Below are positions 21,401 through 33,070 of a stretch of 64,000 nucleotides of DNA, piece by piece (within the stretch, counting starts at the first letter, position 1; each line of letters opens with the position of its first letter). This DNA comes from Diorhabda sublineata (Eukaryota > Arthropoda > Insecta > Coleoptera > Chrysomelidae). The notes below the pieces were generated by a model, which saw only the letters and a program-made list of their open reading frames with translations, was not told the DNA's origin and searched no databases. Made by a program: the position numbers and the translations under genes. The stretch covers positions 5,843,805 through 5,907,804 of the forward strand of contig NC_079484.1 of the NCBI RefSeq assembly GCF_026230105.1, written 5' to 3'.

Positions 21401-22849
21401 AATTTTTGGTAAACAGCAATCATTCAGTTTTCATTCAGCACGAATAATAATTTTCTTAAACCGTTTTGATAGTCCTTCTCTGTACTTCAATTTGTTATAT
21501 GCCCTTGGAATCATCTCGTATAATCACCTCTATAATTTACCCCAAAAAAAAATAATCTAAAACATCTCCTCATAGTTAATTAATTAACTCTAGTAATTAT
21601 CACGAAACGAATGACCTTTTAAAATGTTCTCACGCACGAGTCCGTCTCTGATTACTACCTTATTTATAGTCACGATCTATATTGCTAATTAAAGTTCTCA
21701 TTTTCAGCTATCAGAGCTGTCAGAATAGAAACAGTTATTACTTTGAGAAGATCCTCTCGCTTTTTGAACTCGTACTTCAGTTAATTGTCTTTCTCTCTAA
21801 TTGGGAACACCATCTCATATTACTAGTGCCACCACATGATTTAAAGATGTTCAAAAATAACAGTATGACTTTCTTACTTTTAATACGATTCTACTTATTA
21901 ATAAAAACATCAAGGGTGCTTTCTTCTTTTAAGAAACACTTCGTCACATTAGTTTTTTTCATTTGAGAATGGTATAAAATTGAAAAATTTCTCTGTCAAA
22001 ATGTATACAGTATACAATACAGTTTGTCCTTTGCTTGTACTTGCTATATAGAATGGCTTTCGTTTATCAACATGTGTCTTTCTTCGTTATGAAACTATCG
22101 TATCTGTTTTCAGCCAGAAAATAATTCAATTTACTCTAACTAGACCATATTTACATCCAAGTAACTACAGCTCAATTATTCTTATTGAATCTCTAGCGTT
22201 GATGTTATTATTGATACTTATTACTTAGCTGGATCATATTTTTGACGTGAATTACATCACATATCAGCTGTTTCGTTTTAAGAAACAAAATCCGCTTCTG
22301 ATCTACGGAAGAGGACATCATCAGCATTCTATTTTAATTAGTAACTGGCCCACGGCTAGAAGGGTAGCCATTAGTACAGGACCGGAGGCTAGATCTAACA
22401 AAAGCGACCAGTGTCTAAAATTGAGCGGTAGAAACAATATAAAGGGTTAAAATGAGTTCAACATGTCTAGCTTTTCCTTATAATATTTGTTTATTTTCCC
22501 TTTATACATGAAACAGTAGAGTTGGAGTCTTTTGTATTCGGTTAATACTTGAGGCTATATGAGTTCTATAATTTAGTTTCGTAGTTATAGCACGAAAAGG
22601 GAACATATGGTCGTACTTTAGATTGAGATATTTTCGAAAACATTCACATTTTATGATAGATATATTGAATTATTGAAACAAGCAATTCAATAATTCAAAT
22701 TATAATTTGGAAAGAGAAAAACAACAACAATACGATTTAAAACAGTTTGTAAATGAATAAGGACAGAATTTTTATGACCCAAGAGGTTAACCTCAGAAAT
22801 TTGATAATTAATTATAAATAATTAGGGTCAAAATGCCACTCCTCTTGTT
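21401..22849. other. AT-rich DNA, no gene seen
   Basis: No supported gene, repeat or RNA. Confidence 0.5.
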
Positions 22850-23830
22850 TCATTGCCTCCGCCAGATGATACTCCAAACCACTGGTGTAGGTTGTGCAAC
22901 CATGATGCCGTCACGTCTCTGGTCTCTTCTTACTATCCAATTTGCCTTGGACGATCAACTGAAGAAAACAGTATTTGTCATATCTTAGTATAACATCAAA
23001 ATACTCAAGTTTCCGTTTTTTTTACTATAAATATGATTTCCTTCTCTTTTCCTAGTGTCTGCATGTCTTTCACGTTGGTGCTCCGTCCAGGATTTTTTCC
23101 AAATCGATGTATCCACCTTTCGAAAGATTCCAGACATTTTAAAGTAACATTGATTGTGGTACAAGCCTCTTCACCAAGTATGTAGCACCTGACTAGTCTG
23201 AATTTCAGTTGTATATGTTGCTGGTGTATACTTTCTTCATGTCTTTAAACGCAGCTCGAGCTCTTTCTATCCGCGATTGTATTTTTGATGCCTGGTTCCA
23301 TTTCGCTTTTACAGTAGTTCCAAGATATGTTTTGTTTTGGATGTATTCAAAGAAATATCATATTCTTCACTAGCCTGCATATATTTTTTGCATAATATTT
23401 TGTAGCACTTCATTGTTATTTCCTATAATTACTATGTCGTCGGCATATCTGGTGCTGTTGATTGCTCCTCCGTTAATTTTGATCATGGCTCTGCCAGTGC
23501 TTGTCTAAATATTTCTTCGGAGTAAAAGTTGATTAGGATAAATTTTTCGTGAAAGCTTTGGAGAAATCGATAAAGCACAGCATCTCTGGATGAGAGCTTG
23601 TAGGCTAAAGATGGCTTTCTTTGTACCTAGTGGGCTATGAAAACCAAACTGCGTTTCAGGTATGTTCGTTTCATATTTTGCTATATTCGATTTTGAATAA
23701 TTTTGATAAAAACTTCCTATCAAGCTTATTAGGCGGTATTGTTCACAGTGTATCTGGTTTTTTAGAGATATTGATAAAGATTGACTATAGCTAGTATTCA
23801 AAAATCTTTCCTCTATCATATTTTCTTGCT
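22850..23830 (-). pseudogene. RTE-like LINE reverse transcriptase remnant with YADD
   Basis: On the minus strand the 5' part reads YRLISLIGSFYQNYSK, then TQFGFHSPLGTKKAIFSLQA and LIQRC: the first palm blocks of an RTE-like reverse transcriptase. After indels INSTRYADDIVIIGNNNEV carries the intact catalytic YADD, followed by IQSRIERARAAFKDMKKVYT and LKFRLVRCY in shifted frames. Near the 3' end TASWLHNLHQWFGVSS matches the LINE tail. Much of the segment between LIQRC and YADD is deleted. It is a decayed relative of the LINE at 12.54-12.98 kb, with which it shares the L(R/K)xRLVRCY block and tail order. Confidence 0.65.
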
Positions 23831-24539
23831 TTAATTTCTTCTATTGCATCTTTAATTTTTTTCCACTTGCTAATTTCATTCTCTGTAGATCTGTTTATGT
23901 CTTTTATATTTGTGCTCAAGGATAACTGTACTTGTTATTTTATATTACGATTATAAATCAAATGCCATTTGATTTCTCAATTCTTTCGGTAATTTTTTTG
24001 TGCTTGTAAAGGATTCTTATTGCAGGGACAACACGAAACATAATCGATTTCATTAATCAAATGGTCTACTAAATTCATTGCAGCCGTCGAAGTATGGAAC
24101 GATCTGGAAGCTCACTTGAGATGGAATATTGAGAGCACGAGACATTGACGAAGCGAAAGACATCTCAAATAACCTTAGTGGCTCAAATTTGCAAATATGG
24201 AAGCTCTCCTCAAGTTTGTATCACGAACCAGTATTGAAGCCAACTCTAGGCTCGGAAAATACTATGGAAACTCTGCACGATCGATTTCAGTGGTAAAAAA
24301 ATTGTCTACTGAATTTTATTCGCTCCGTGGAAGCACAGGAGATAAAGAACGTTCTTAACACCAAATAAAGATCTCAAAGAAATCTTAAGCTACTGGTTCA
24401 AATTTTTCATAATAGTTTGCATATGTGAAAGGGAAATGGTTATCTCTTATATCACCAGCGATAATTTCAAAAGTGTGCTTGGTGTTCAACCCCAAATTGA
24501 ACACAGTTTTTACCTATCTCGTAAGCGTGGACTTGAAGT
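23831..24539. other. No gene recognised
   Basis: This may include upstream parts of the mariner relic that follows, but I could not find the N-terminal mariner motifs. Otherwise featureless. Confidence 0.4.
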
Positions 24540-24800
24540 GAATTTATCACCACAAACCATAGATGAAACATCAGTTAAAACAATTGGTTAATGGAGGTGC
24601 ATCGTTGCCAAAGTAGACCACGGTAGGTTTGTCAACCGTAGCAATTATAATAAGAGAGCACAAATCAACAGACTAAGCTAGAAATCACTTTTCCACCCTC
24701 CTTATTCTCCGGATTCAACCCTGAGTGTCTATTTCTTGTTTCCAAATCTTCATAACGTGAAAATAATTCGGAAAAATCTCGCGATTTTGAAAACCATGAT
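24540..24800 (+). pseudogene. mariner transposase C-terminal scrap
   Basis: One frame reads LFHPPYSPDSTLSVYFLFPN, matching mariner HPPYSPDLAPSDYFLFPxL. The third catalytic Asp (SDY) reads Val (SVY). The preceding 100 bases hold only vague similarity and the following tail is lost. No inverted repeats found. Confidence 0.6.
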
Positions 24801-26865
24801 AAATCTTTTTTTGTTTAAAGTAATAAAATAATCGGAGAAAGTATATACAATTCCAAGTTGCATATACTCAAAACTGAAATAAATCCTTATTAAAAGTCCT
24901 GTGTTTCAGTCAAAAAGTCAGAGATTTTTGTTCTAGTACATCATCAGTACTAAAATCGGCACTGAATCGAATCTGATAAGCAAGTGTTTACATGCACCGC
25001 TTTACCTGATTATATCTGCCTTGTTAAGTCGAGCATTTTTGTTCACAAAACCAACGTCAATTAATTTCAAGTTATGGGAGAAGCTAAATGCCTTAGAACC
25101 TTGTAATTGCCGTGTTCCCTTTTCTTCTTGCTTTCAACAATCAGCGCACAAACAAATAAATGCCGCTCTTGTTTTTTGTACGAGTCTTCATTATTTCAAA
25201 CAAACTTGGCTTAATGAGTTTATTAATTTACATATTCTGCATTGTTCCAATTGATTTGGAAATTTTCATATATTCAGAATGAAACATTAGCCACTAGATG
25301 ATGAAGTAAGGGCATTAAATTATGTTGAAGAATGATTCGACTATCGAAAATTCTATTTAGTCTTCTGTCGAATAAAAATGAGTGCTTAAACCCACAACTA
25401 ATCTTCGGAATTCTACTGATATAACGGGTGGACGTTTTATATTGTTGAGCTTAAAATAAATTGTGACAAGTGAGTGTGATTAGTTTTCTTTGCAATTGAT
25501 TGGAACATAAACAGTATAATTAACACGTGTAATTGTTCATAAGTTGCGACATGCTTAACAAAGACAAGAGTGCATCAACTTACTTTATAAATTATGTAGG
25601 GAAAAAGAATGGCCAGGAAGAAGTCCGTGAAAGCCGTTTGAAATATGTCATTGCGGGCATTTACAAGAAATTACTTAAATTACTTAAAAATTATTTGAAA
25701 AAATGCTCGCGTCGACTGATACATTGGAATATTTATGTGTTTCATATGTGTATTTTGGAGCTACCTGAAACGAACTAAAGAAGAGCTTCTGAAATTTGTT
25801 CTAACTCATAGAAAAGTATATTGATTGTAATGGAAAAGTTGAACGAGATTCCGTTTATGAATATTTGTTATTTTATGATTAAGTCTGAATTATAAATGGC
25901 TTCCCTAGTACCCAGTGAATTAAATGGTTGTTGGATAAATCTCCATAGTCCTTATTATTGTACCTTAATTACAATTTTTGGTTTCATAACTTTTGGAAAA
26001 CTTTTGAGACTATAACATTTTTTCAGTTTTAAAAAGAAAAACTACGCGTTTGAAAAAATGGTGAATGAGCTAGGTGACAAAAATCATTTCTACGATCGTT
26101 GTATATGTATTTGTAGTGTAAAAGCTTTAGGTTTTTCCTTCCTGGAATCCTACAGGATACTACAGTATCCAATTTCCCGTCAAATAAATCCTAGGAAAAA
26201 AATATGAACACTCTTACTAACAGCAACAAGCTATCAGCTAGAAATTAATATGTGTAATCCATACTTCCAGCAAAAACATTTGGTTAAAATTAACAAACGG
26301 AAATAAACAAAATAGTATTGCTTTAATTAAATGGTTCCAAACGATCTTGGATAGATCTGCATTTATACTGAAAATGACTTGTTGACATTTACCATGCAAT
26401 GTAATCAATGTCGTTCTTTCAACATCAATTTCCTCGATGACGCACTCGAATTCAAAACTACAGACCAAAACCAGAGGCCGGTCATTGAATATCGTCGCAA
26501 TTAGGGAAAGTAAACTGTCGAGGGCAAGGATACAAACACTAACGTCACCAATTTTTTTTATGCAAGGGATATTTTAAGTCTTTAAATAAAACGTATGTCA
26601 TAAGTAAAATACGTGGTCTTTAAACAAACTTTCATTGATGTTTAGCATCAAGATGTCACTAATAAAACGACCACTCACCTAGGAGTCTCTCCTTATAGTT
26701 AATAAAAAAAATTTCTTCAATTAAAAAAAAATTATTTATATCAAAGGTTTTAGATGCATGCCGAAAAAGCTGACTTATTCTGAATTCACTTTATTAGTAG
26801 AGGAATTTTTCATCGATATTATCGAATTTATAATCGATAGGATTAAATTTATTCTCTTAAATTTC
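24801..26865. other. AT-rich DNA, no gene seen
   Basis: Open frames of 76-81 codons (25021-25254, 25533-25778 and, on the minus strand, 26238-26468) match nothing I know and show no splice structure. Left unannotated. Confidence 0.45.
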
Positions 26866-27060
26866 CGATGTAGAAAACATCGACGTTCGACGTTGGCGTC
26901 GAGGCGACGTCACCGACTATCCTAGACCAGTCTGAGCAACGGCAATGGCAAGAGATGCAAATAATTTACATTAGCTTAATTGAACATTAGGTGAAATGAA
27001 CATTTGGAGAGACCATTAGTGATGGGAAGGAAAACGTGATTAATTAGTTGGCTTCCAGGC
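26866..27060. other. Candidate conserved non-coding element
   Basis: A GC-richer core with ACATCGACGTTCGACGTT, GGCGTCGAGGCGACGTCACC and an octamer-like ATGCAAAT sits beside TTAATTAG. It is unlike its AT-rich flanks and contains no open frame or TE motif. A regulatory role is a guess. Confidence 0.35.
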
Positions 27061-28960
27061 ACTGAAAAAGACCGTTTCATTTTCGAATAATATCATTATA
27101 TCGTCCGGACGAGGTATCAGTAGTGAAGTAGGTACAAGGTTGATCGAAAACGATTTTAAATAGTGAGATTCGAATCATGAAAGATGTTGATAAATGATTT
27201 ACTACCAATTCCTATTCTTGTTTGTTTAGTCTCACAAAAATATTAACTAAATTGTAACGTTTTCACTACTCACAGCTTACGTTACTTTTGTTGTTATAAA
27301 CCTACCCACTTCTTTTTGTAAATAATTTTCTTTATAAGATATTTTGTCATATTATCGTAGAAATATTTGCATATTATATTTCATACCTCTTTTGTAGTTT
27401 TGTATGTACAGTTTAATTTGTCCTTTTGTTGAACTATTTTTATATAAACAAGTTGAATGTTTGGTTTATTTTCTTTTGGCCTACAAGATGCGAGCATTAT
27501 TCAAAATTTGCCAGACTGATTATATAACTGATTGCAGAATTATGTTGCTTTCCCTAAGAAGCTTCGAGCAGCATCTAGTTAACTGTTGAGGAATTAAGTT
27601 ATTCGAGCAGTAGTTTGTAAATTTTGCGGATATTCATTTTTGGTTGTTCAGTCCGTTGAAAGGTTGTTTTGATGAGTGATTTGTTAGCTGGTGTTTTTGA
27701 AATTAAGCTATTGTTGCACCTGGCTAGATTGTCCTGCTGCTAACTTCATTCATATTTTCCTTTTGTCTGTCAACCGATGTGGAATTTTTCATTATGGATT
27801 TGATTATAAATTTTTAAATTTGGCTCCAAATTACATCGTTCTTTTTGGTCAGCGGCCGTGGAAGGGTTAAGATCAATTTCTCCAGAGATTTTTAAAAAGC
27901 GGGATTTAGCCGTCCTAAAAGAGCCTTCCGCCGATTTCAAAATTCTGGAATATTAAATCGTTAATTGACGTCCAAGAAGAAGTAGATATAAGTTCCCTTC
28001 GTTAAAAAGGAAGGTAAGATCCTTTTTTTATAAATGCAGAAATAGTTGTAATTACTGTCTTATGAACTAGGTTAGGCTCCAAATTATAGACTACTGGCGA
28101 AATTCTTCACAGATTGTATTTTGTACATTTTTCTTTTTAATTTAATTAGGGACCTAGTTTTGGACATAGGTCCTTTATTAGGGTTTTAATTTGGATTTAA
28201 CGTCAAACATTGACTCGTGGAACTACCAAGTGTGGGACGATTGACTGAATTAACTTCATTGGTTCCTGACCGCATTCCAAGGATGTGGTCCTGTTTGTAT
28301 TCCCCTGATAAGTCTCATGTGTCGTTAAAGGTCAGATCAACTCTTATTAGTTTTTTTCGTAAAATTCATTTCAATATTTCCTTAAACCCAAAACTGATGA
28401 GTTTTGCGGGTAACTTTAAAACTGAGTGGCGCCCCATTTGGAATTTGAAAGCATATTAAATTTCTGTACATATTAAACACAGCAAAATCTTGCAACGAAC
28501 CCTGACAACACACATTAACAGGATGAGCTTAGTCGGAGTCCTTTTAGGTTACAAAATGTAAACCTAAAAATACTAAATTTGGAAAAAAAAATCAATTACT
28601 ACATAAACGGAGATTGTCAAATACTAAATAACAATAATTGACAACATAAGATACAAAAAAGCTTCACAATTAAATTATCCATCATATTAAAATCAAATTT
28701 TTCAAATCAAGAGACAGATAAAAACTTAAATGGAATTTTAAGGTTAAGTCGCCCCTAATTAACCTCCCTTCGATCACCTTCTACTTACTACAACTTAGTG
28801 CCCTTAACAGTTTTGTACCAAATTTGGTATTCTCAAGTTATGGAGTTGAAAAGAAATTGATTTGTTTTCAATTTTTGACCAAAGTTAGAGACCCTCTGCT
28901 ATGTGCTGGTTTTATGTGAAACACCCTGTATATTTATCGACTCTGTAACGGCAATCATGA
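27061..28960. other. AT-rich DNA, no gene seen
   Basis: The string GTGAAACACCCTGTATA (about 28917-28933) looks like the end of a small repeat common in insect genomes. No partner end was found. Nothing else. Confidence 0.4.
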
Positions 28961-29210
28961 TAATTTCTAGATAATTTCTTATTTCTTAGACCTTTTAGTA
29001 TGTTTATGTTTCTAAACATCTTGATTTTAGGTCTCTTCTGAATTAAAAGGAATTTTTTCAAGACAGGTAAAAATTTGACGTTTTAACTACCTTCTGTCTT
29101 TATCAAAATATGTAGTCAAAACGTCAAATTTGCACCTGTGTCGAAAATATTAATTTTAAATCAGAAGAGACCTAAAACCAAGGCAATTTAGAAACAAGAA
29201 CAGATAATTT
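28961..29210. mobile_element. Penelope-type inverted arm pair (fold-back), no coding core
   Basis: Arms at about 29001-29084 and 29117-29200 are inverted copies, sharing TTTTAGGTCTCTTCTGA, ACAGGT and AAATTTGACGTTTT. The centre holds the TTTTGATAAAGA...AAAACGTCAAA block seen in the 32.2-32.8 kb element and at 293-333. The upstream TTTCTTATTTCTTAGACCTTTT is also shared with 32.16 kb. It appears to be two LTR-like arms of the second Penelope family joined with the coding part lost. Confidence 0.6.
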
Positions 29211-30359
29211 CTCCACGTCGTTTTACTTTTTCTAGTTCTCTTTTTCAGTCACATTTATAGTCTTTAAGTCCTCCAATGCATTATTTTTCCATTTCTATTA
29301 TGACATTTTTGATTAATCGGAACTCTGTACAGCGAAATTTTTTTAAATATTTCCATTTCTAAGCGTTTCACGTATCAAAACGGCATTTGCTCTTTCCCAG
29401 GACATAATATTACCCACCGAATGTATTCTACAGTTACGTATTAATTCCTTGATCCTGTTAACGTGCTAACATTCTTCTATTTATCAATTTCTCCTCGTTC
29501 CACGGTTAACGTTTATGGAAATGAATGTTTTAGTTGCAAAATCCTCACTCAATCCGCATAAATGCCTCTATCTTTCCATTTATCAATCTATCGATCTATC
29601 TAATCAATTTCATATACCCATTTTTTATCATAAGCCTCCCTTTCGATTCCCCATGTTTCCATTTCTTGGAAAAGTTATGTCTATTTGGGACCCTCCAATC
29701 CTCTAAACAACGCATCCTCTTTCTTTTTTTTATTTCCACGGTTGCCAGTCTATTAATGTCTTAAATATGCCCTGCGAATTTCCATGTTAACTCCACCACT
29801 CATCTACATATCTGTTTGTTTTGCTGTTCTTCTACTTGTCGCTGGTTCTGACGTTCAACATTCGTTTTTCCACGGATCTGATTGATTTCATATCTCACAT
29901 TCAAATCAAATATTTTATTGCCTTCCTGATATTTTTGAATAACAGACAAATAGGCATTTGCTTGATGTTTCCCGTCTTCCAATTTATAATCTTTAGCTTC
30001 CTTTATAGCTCAAATTTATCCTCTTCATTTATTCCAGGTCATCGCCAACTACTTCTCCTCCTGAATTTCCTCTTAACTTGCTTCAGTAATTTAGTATCTG
30101 TCTTTCTGTACATTTCCAAACCAAACCAATCATCTGTTTCTTTATCTTCCATTATGTTAGGTGCTATATCATCTTTTTTAATATCTCTATGTTCTTTTAC
30201 CAGATCCGTCGAACAACCTTTCTTCTATCCGTGTTTCGTTATTCGATTGCTTCATCTAATGATCCATTAATTTATAGTTTCAATCGCGTAGCTAATTGTC
30301 GAATCCTCTGTGCATTATTCATATATCCGCACTCTGGTGACGTCTTTCAAATCAACCGC
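29211..30359. other. Pyrimidine-rich strand, no gene recognised
   Basis: From about 29500 to 30300 the plus strand is markedly T+C rich. This opens a 149-codon plus-strand frame (29821-30270) of Phe, Leu and Ser that I do not believe is a gene. It could be a degraded purine-rich coding strand of a LINE in antisense, but no motif shows this. Confidence 0.4.
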
Positions 30360-30715
30360 ACCATTAAACTCGGCTACTGCAGCAACAGATCACCACCATC
30401 AATACCGATCTTGAAAACATTCTGAAAAGGAGTAAGCTGATTGAGTTCAATGCAGCAAAGTCCCACACTGCTAATTTTACACAAAAACTGTAGATGAAAT
30501 ATCACCATCACCACACATTCGTTTATTGGGCGTTGAGTCTGGAACCAATATGTCCTATGCATAGTCGTGTAGCCAATTTAGCTTATTCTCTATAAGCCCC
30601 AGATTCGTCCATCTTCAGAATATTGCTTACATATTTGGAGCTCGGTTCTCAAGCATACTCTGAAGATGCTCGACTCAATACAAAAGACAGCAATACACTG
30701 AGTTCATTTGGTTCT
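30360..30715 (+). pseudogene. LINE reverse transcriptase C-terminal fragment
   Basis: One frame gives ITTINTDLENILKRSKLIEF then NAAKSHTANF; after a break EYCLHIWSSVLKHTLKMLDS and IQKTAIH follow. These match the NxxKT and EYCSHxWxxAxxxxLxxLDxIQxRAxRL blocks after the palm of an insect non-LTR family. The fragment at 50.15-50.58 kb (minus strand) carries the same EYxxxxxSSxxKxTLxMLxSIxKxA block, so both come from one family. Both ends are truncated and the reading frame is shifted. Confidence 0.6.
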
Positions 30716-32149
30716 ATCATTTGCTCTTCCTGTTTATACCGTCTTCAGTTCAGTGCTATTTCCACATTTCCGTCGGAGTCTGCCTCTTCTTTTCCTTGGT
30801 TTCGGTTTCCCATATCTGCATCCATTTGTTGCGCATCGTTCACAATCTAATTCTGTCGTTACGTAATTCAATCTAGTATCTTCACACATAAAATAAATAA
30901 ACTTAATTTTTGTTATTTGACTTGTTGTTGTATCTCGTACGATTTGAACAATTTCTAGTTATTCTAAATTATATTTTACAATGTTTCTACTATCAACTTA
31001 TTCGTACGATGATCAACTTTCTGATGAATTAGATTCTATTTTGATAATTATAATTATATTCCGTAAAATGTTATTTCTCTCTCGAGTTGTATTTAATTTT
31101 CAGTTATTTTCCCGAGACACATTCTAATTAGACAGAACATGTGTGATATTTTGATGGGATAATGGAGAATGGAGAGAGAATAACATGGAGGGGCGGTGGA
31201 AGGGAAATCCCACAGTGGCTCTTGTATAAGCTTAATACCTATATAATTAATTTTCCTTTTATTAAATTTTAACCAGATGACGTCTCCTAATGAAATGAAA
31301 ACACTCCGAGTAATTATATAAAAATAAAGTACTCAATCTTCTAATTCGGAAAGCGTCGGTTTTTGTGATAAGGCAGCTTAAATTAAAAATAGTTTCTCCG
31401 CATTCATTTCCAGTTTAATTCGCTTCATTTTTTATTTCATTATAAGGATACGGTAAATTAGAGCTGATTTGTTTGCTTTTTAATCAACGTATAGTTTAGA
31501 AATTAGTTTAGTCTCATTTAGTTAATCTTCTTAATATTTGAAACTATCGATTCCGTAAACTTATTCCTCCAATTAAAGAACTTTTCCAAATAAAGGTTTC
31601 TTCAATTCGATTTGAGTTGATAACCCCTTTTAGGCTGTAATTTTAGATTTTATTTTTTTGTGATTGCTGACAATCATCTTAATTGTTATTGGAACCACAA
31701 TTGTACTTAGGATAGTATGAAGAAGATCCAGTATACACTTAGGAATAAATATGAAGGTTTAGAAGCCATAAATAACACAATTAATTATCCAAACTTACTA
31801 AAAAATGTTAAAAGAATCACTATACTGTATGTTAATGTAGACAAACAGAGAAATAAATAAAAATGAACTACAATTAGTATATAGTCTATTTATATATGCA
31901 TGAAAGAGTAATAAAATAATGGAGCATTCGTAATCCATAGGCGTATCACTTCTTGTAGTACTCAGTTGAAATATTTTTTCAAGTTATACGTATTCATATG
32001 AAATAACATTTGTACAGATATAACGAATATATCGGGTGTAAACTTATATATTCACATTAATCGAAACTGGTAAGGTAAAAAGTCTAATTGTTTTTAAAAT
32101 ATTTCACTTTTCCAAAAGGTATGAAGAACATTGTGTCATACTGGTTATA
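30716..32149. other. No gene seen; GC-richer patch at about 31140-31220
   Basis: The patch around GGAGGGGCGGTGGAAGGGAA, flanked by many TAAT cores (ATAATTAATTTTCC, GAGTAATTATA), could be a conserved regulatory block. The rest is AT-rich and featureless. Confidence 0.35.
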
Positions 32150-32840
32150 GATTTGTTTAATTTCTTATTTCTTAGACCTTTTCATATATAAATACATCTG
32201 AATGTTCTTAATATTAGGTCTCGTCTATTTTAAAATTAGTTTTTTTAATAATTTTTGGAAGATAAAATTTTACATTTCGACTTTTCTTGAAGTCTTTATC
32301 AAAATATGATATTGACACAGACAATTTGCGCATTTTTATTAATCATTAGATCACTTAAGTCATGAATATCAAAATAAGAATAAAATCAAATTAAATTATT
32401 TAGATCTTTTTTATCATTCATAGCTTTTTCGTTTTTTTGAATGTGGACCATTTCCAAAAACTCTCTTTGTCCTGTATTAGATTCTGTTTCAAGAATTTTG
32501 GTATCTTTATAATTGAATTTATATTTTTTGATATTTCAAGGTTCGTTAACGCAGTTTTATTTTTTTAATTTTGTTAATGACCTTTTAATCTATTTTCTAA
32601 ATATTGAGAGGTCTGCCCTATGTAGAAAGCGTCAGAATTAGTACAAGGCACTTGATATGTAATATTACTAATTGTAACTTAATATAAATGCGCAAATTGT
32701 CAGTGTCAATACCATATTTTGATAAAGACTTCAAGAAAAGTCAAAACGTCAGATTTTATATTCCAAAAATTATTAAAAAAACCAATTTTAAAATAGAAAT
32801 GACCTAAAATCAAGAACATTTAGATGCATTTATACTGGTT
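32150..32840 (-). mobile_element. Second Penelope-like family, GIY-YIG core between inverted arms
   Basis: Arms at about 32191-32335 and 32686-32831 are inverted copies over about 145 bases (ATGCGCAAATTGTC, TTTTGATAAAGACTT, AAAATTATTAA, AGGTCTC-like ends). Between them the minus strand encodes a GIY-YIG domain and its C-terminal tail. Each arm holds TTTTGATAAAGACTTCAAGA followed by AAAGTC(G/A)AAA, a hammerhead-like arrangement with a GACTT/AAGTC helix. The architecture parallels the 2.58-3.43 kb locus, but the sequence family differs. The reverse transcriptase is missing. Confidence 0.7.
32375..32690 (-). pseudogene. GIY-YIG endonuclease domain, Penelope-like C-terminus
   Basis: The minus-strand frame reads ITYQVPCTNSDAFYIGQTSQ then YLENRLKGH and a stop; YIGQT and the R-x-KxH that follows mark the GIY-YIG fold. 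After a shift the tail NYKDTKILETESNTGQREF and LEMVHIQKN, MNDKKDLNNL is very close to the usual C-terminus of Penelope elements. There are two or more stops and one frameshift. The start of the domain (the GIY strand) is replaced by ITY. Role in the parent element: nicking target DNA for insertion. Confidence 0.7.
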
Positions 32841-32944
32841 ATATAACTATAGGCTTCGACTTAGTTCAGGGTATCATCTCAAACCGTGACAAAAATGTCG
32901 GAAATTCTTTTCTATTTTCCTTACAAGTTTTTCTTCAATAAGCG

Positions 32945-33070
32945 TACGAGGATAGTCCCAGAATCACTTGGCCTAGAGATGGAGGTAGTTGCTTGAAAAA
33001 TACTACTGTATTAAAAAGTACACAATGTTTCCAGTTTGGTGACGCTACGTAGTTTAGTATTTGTTTGAAC
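32945..33070 (+). mobile_element. Solo 5' end of the mariner family seen at 4.8 and 15.6 kb
   Basis: It starts at TA (32945-32946) with CGAGGATAGTCCCAGAATCA and continues with the same GGCCTAGAGATGG-GGTAGTTGCTTGA leader as the other two copies. Similarity stops at about 33070 and no 3' end is found. Confidence 0.65.

Noticed and set aside
29821..30270. 149-codon plus-strand open frame, Phe/Leu/Ser-rich
   Set aside because: It arises from a pyrimidine-rich strand with low complexity, with no family motif, no splice signals of note and no start context support.
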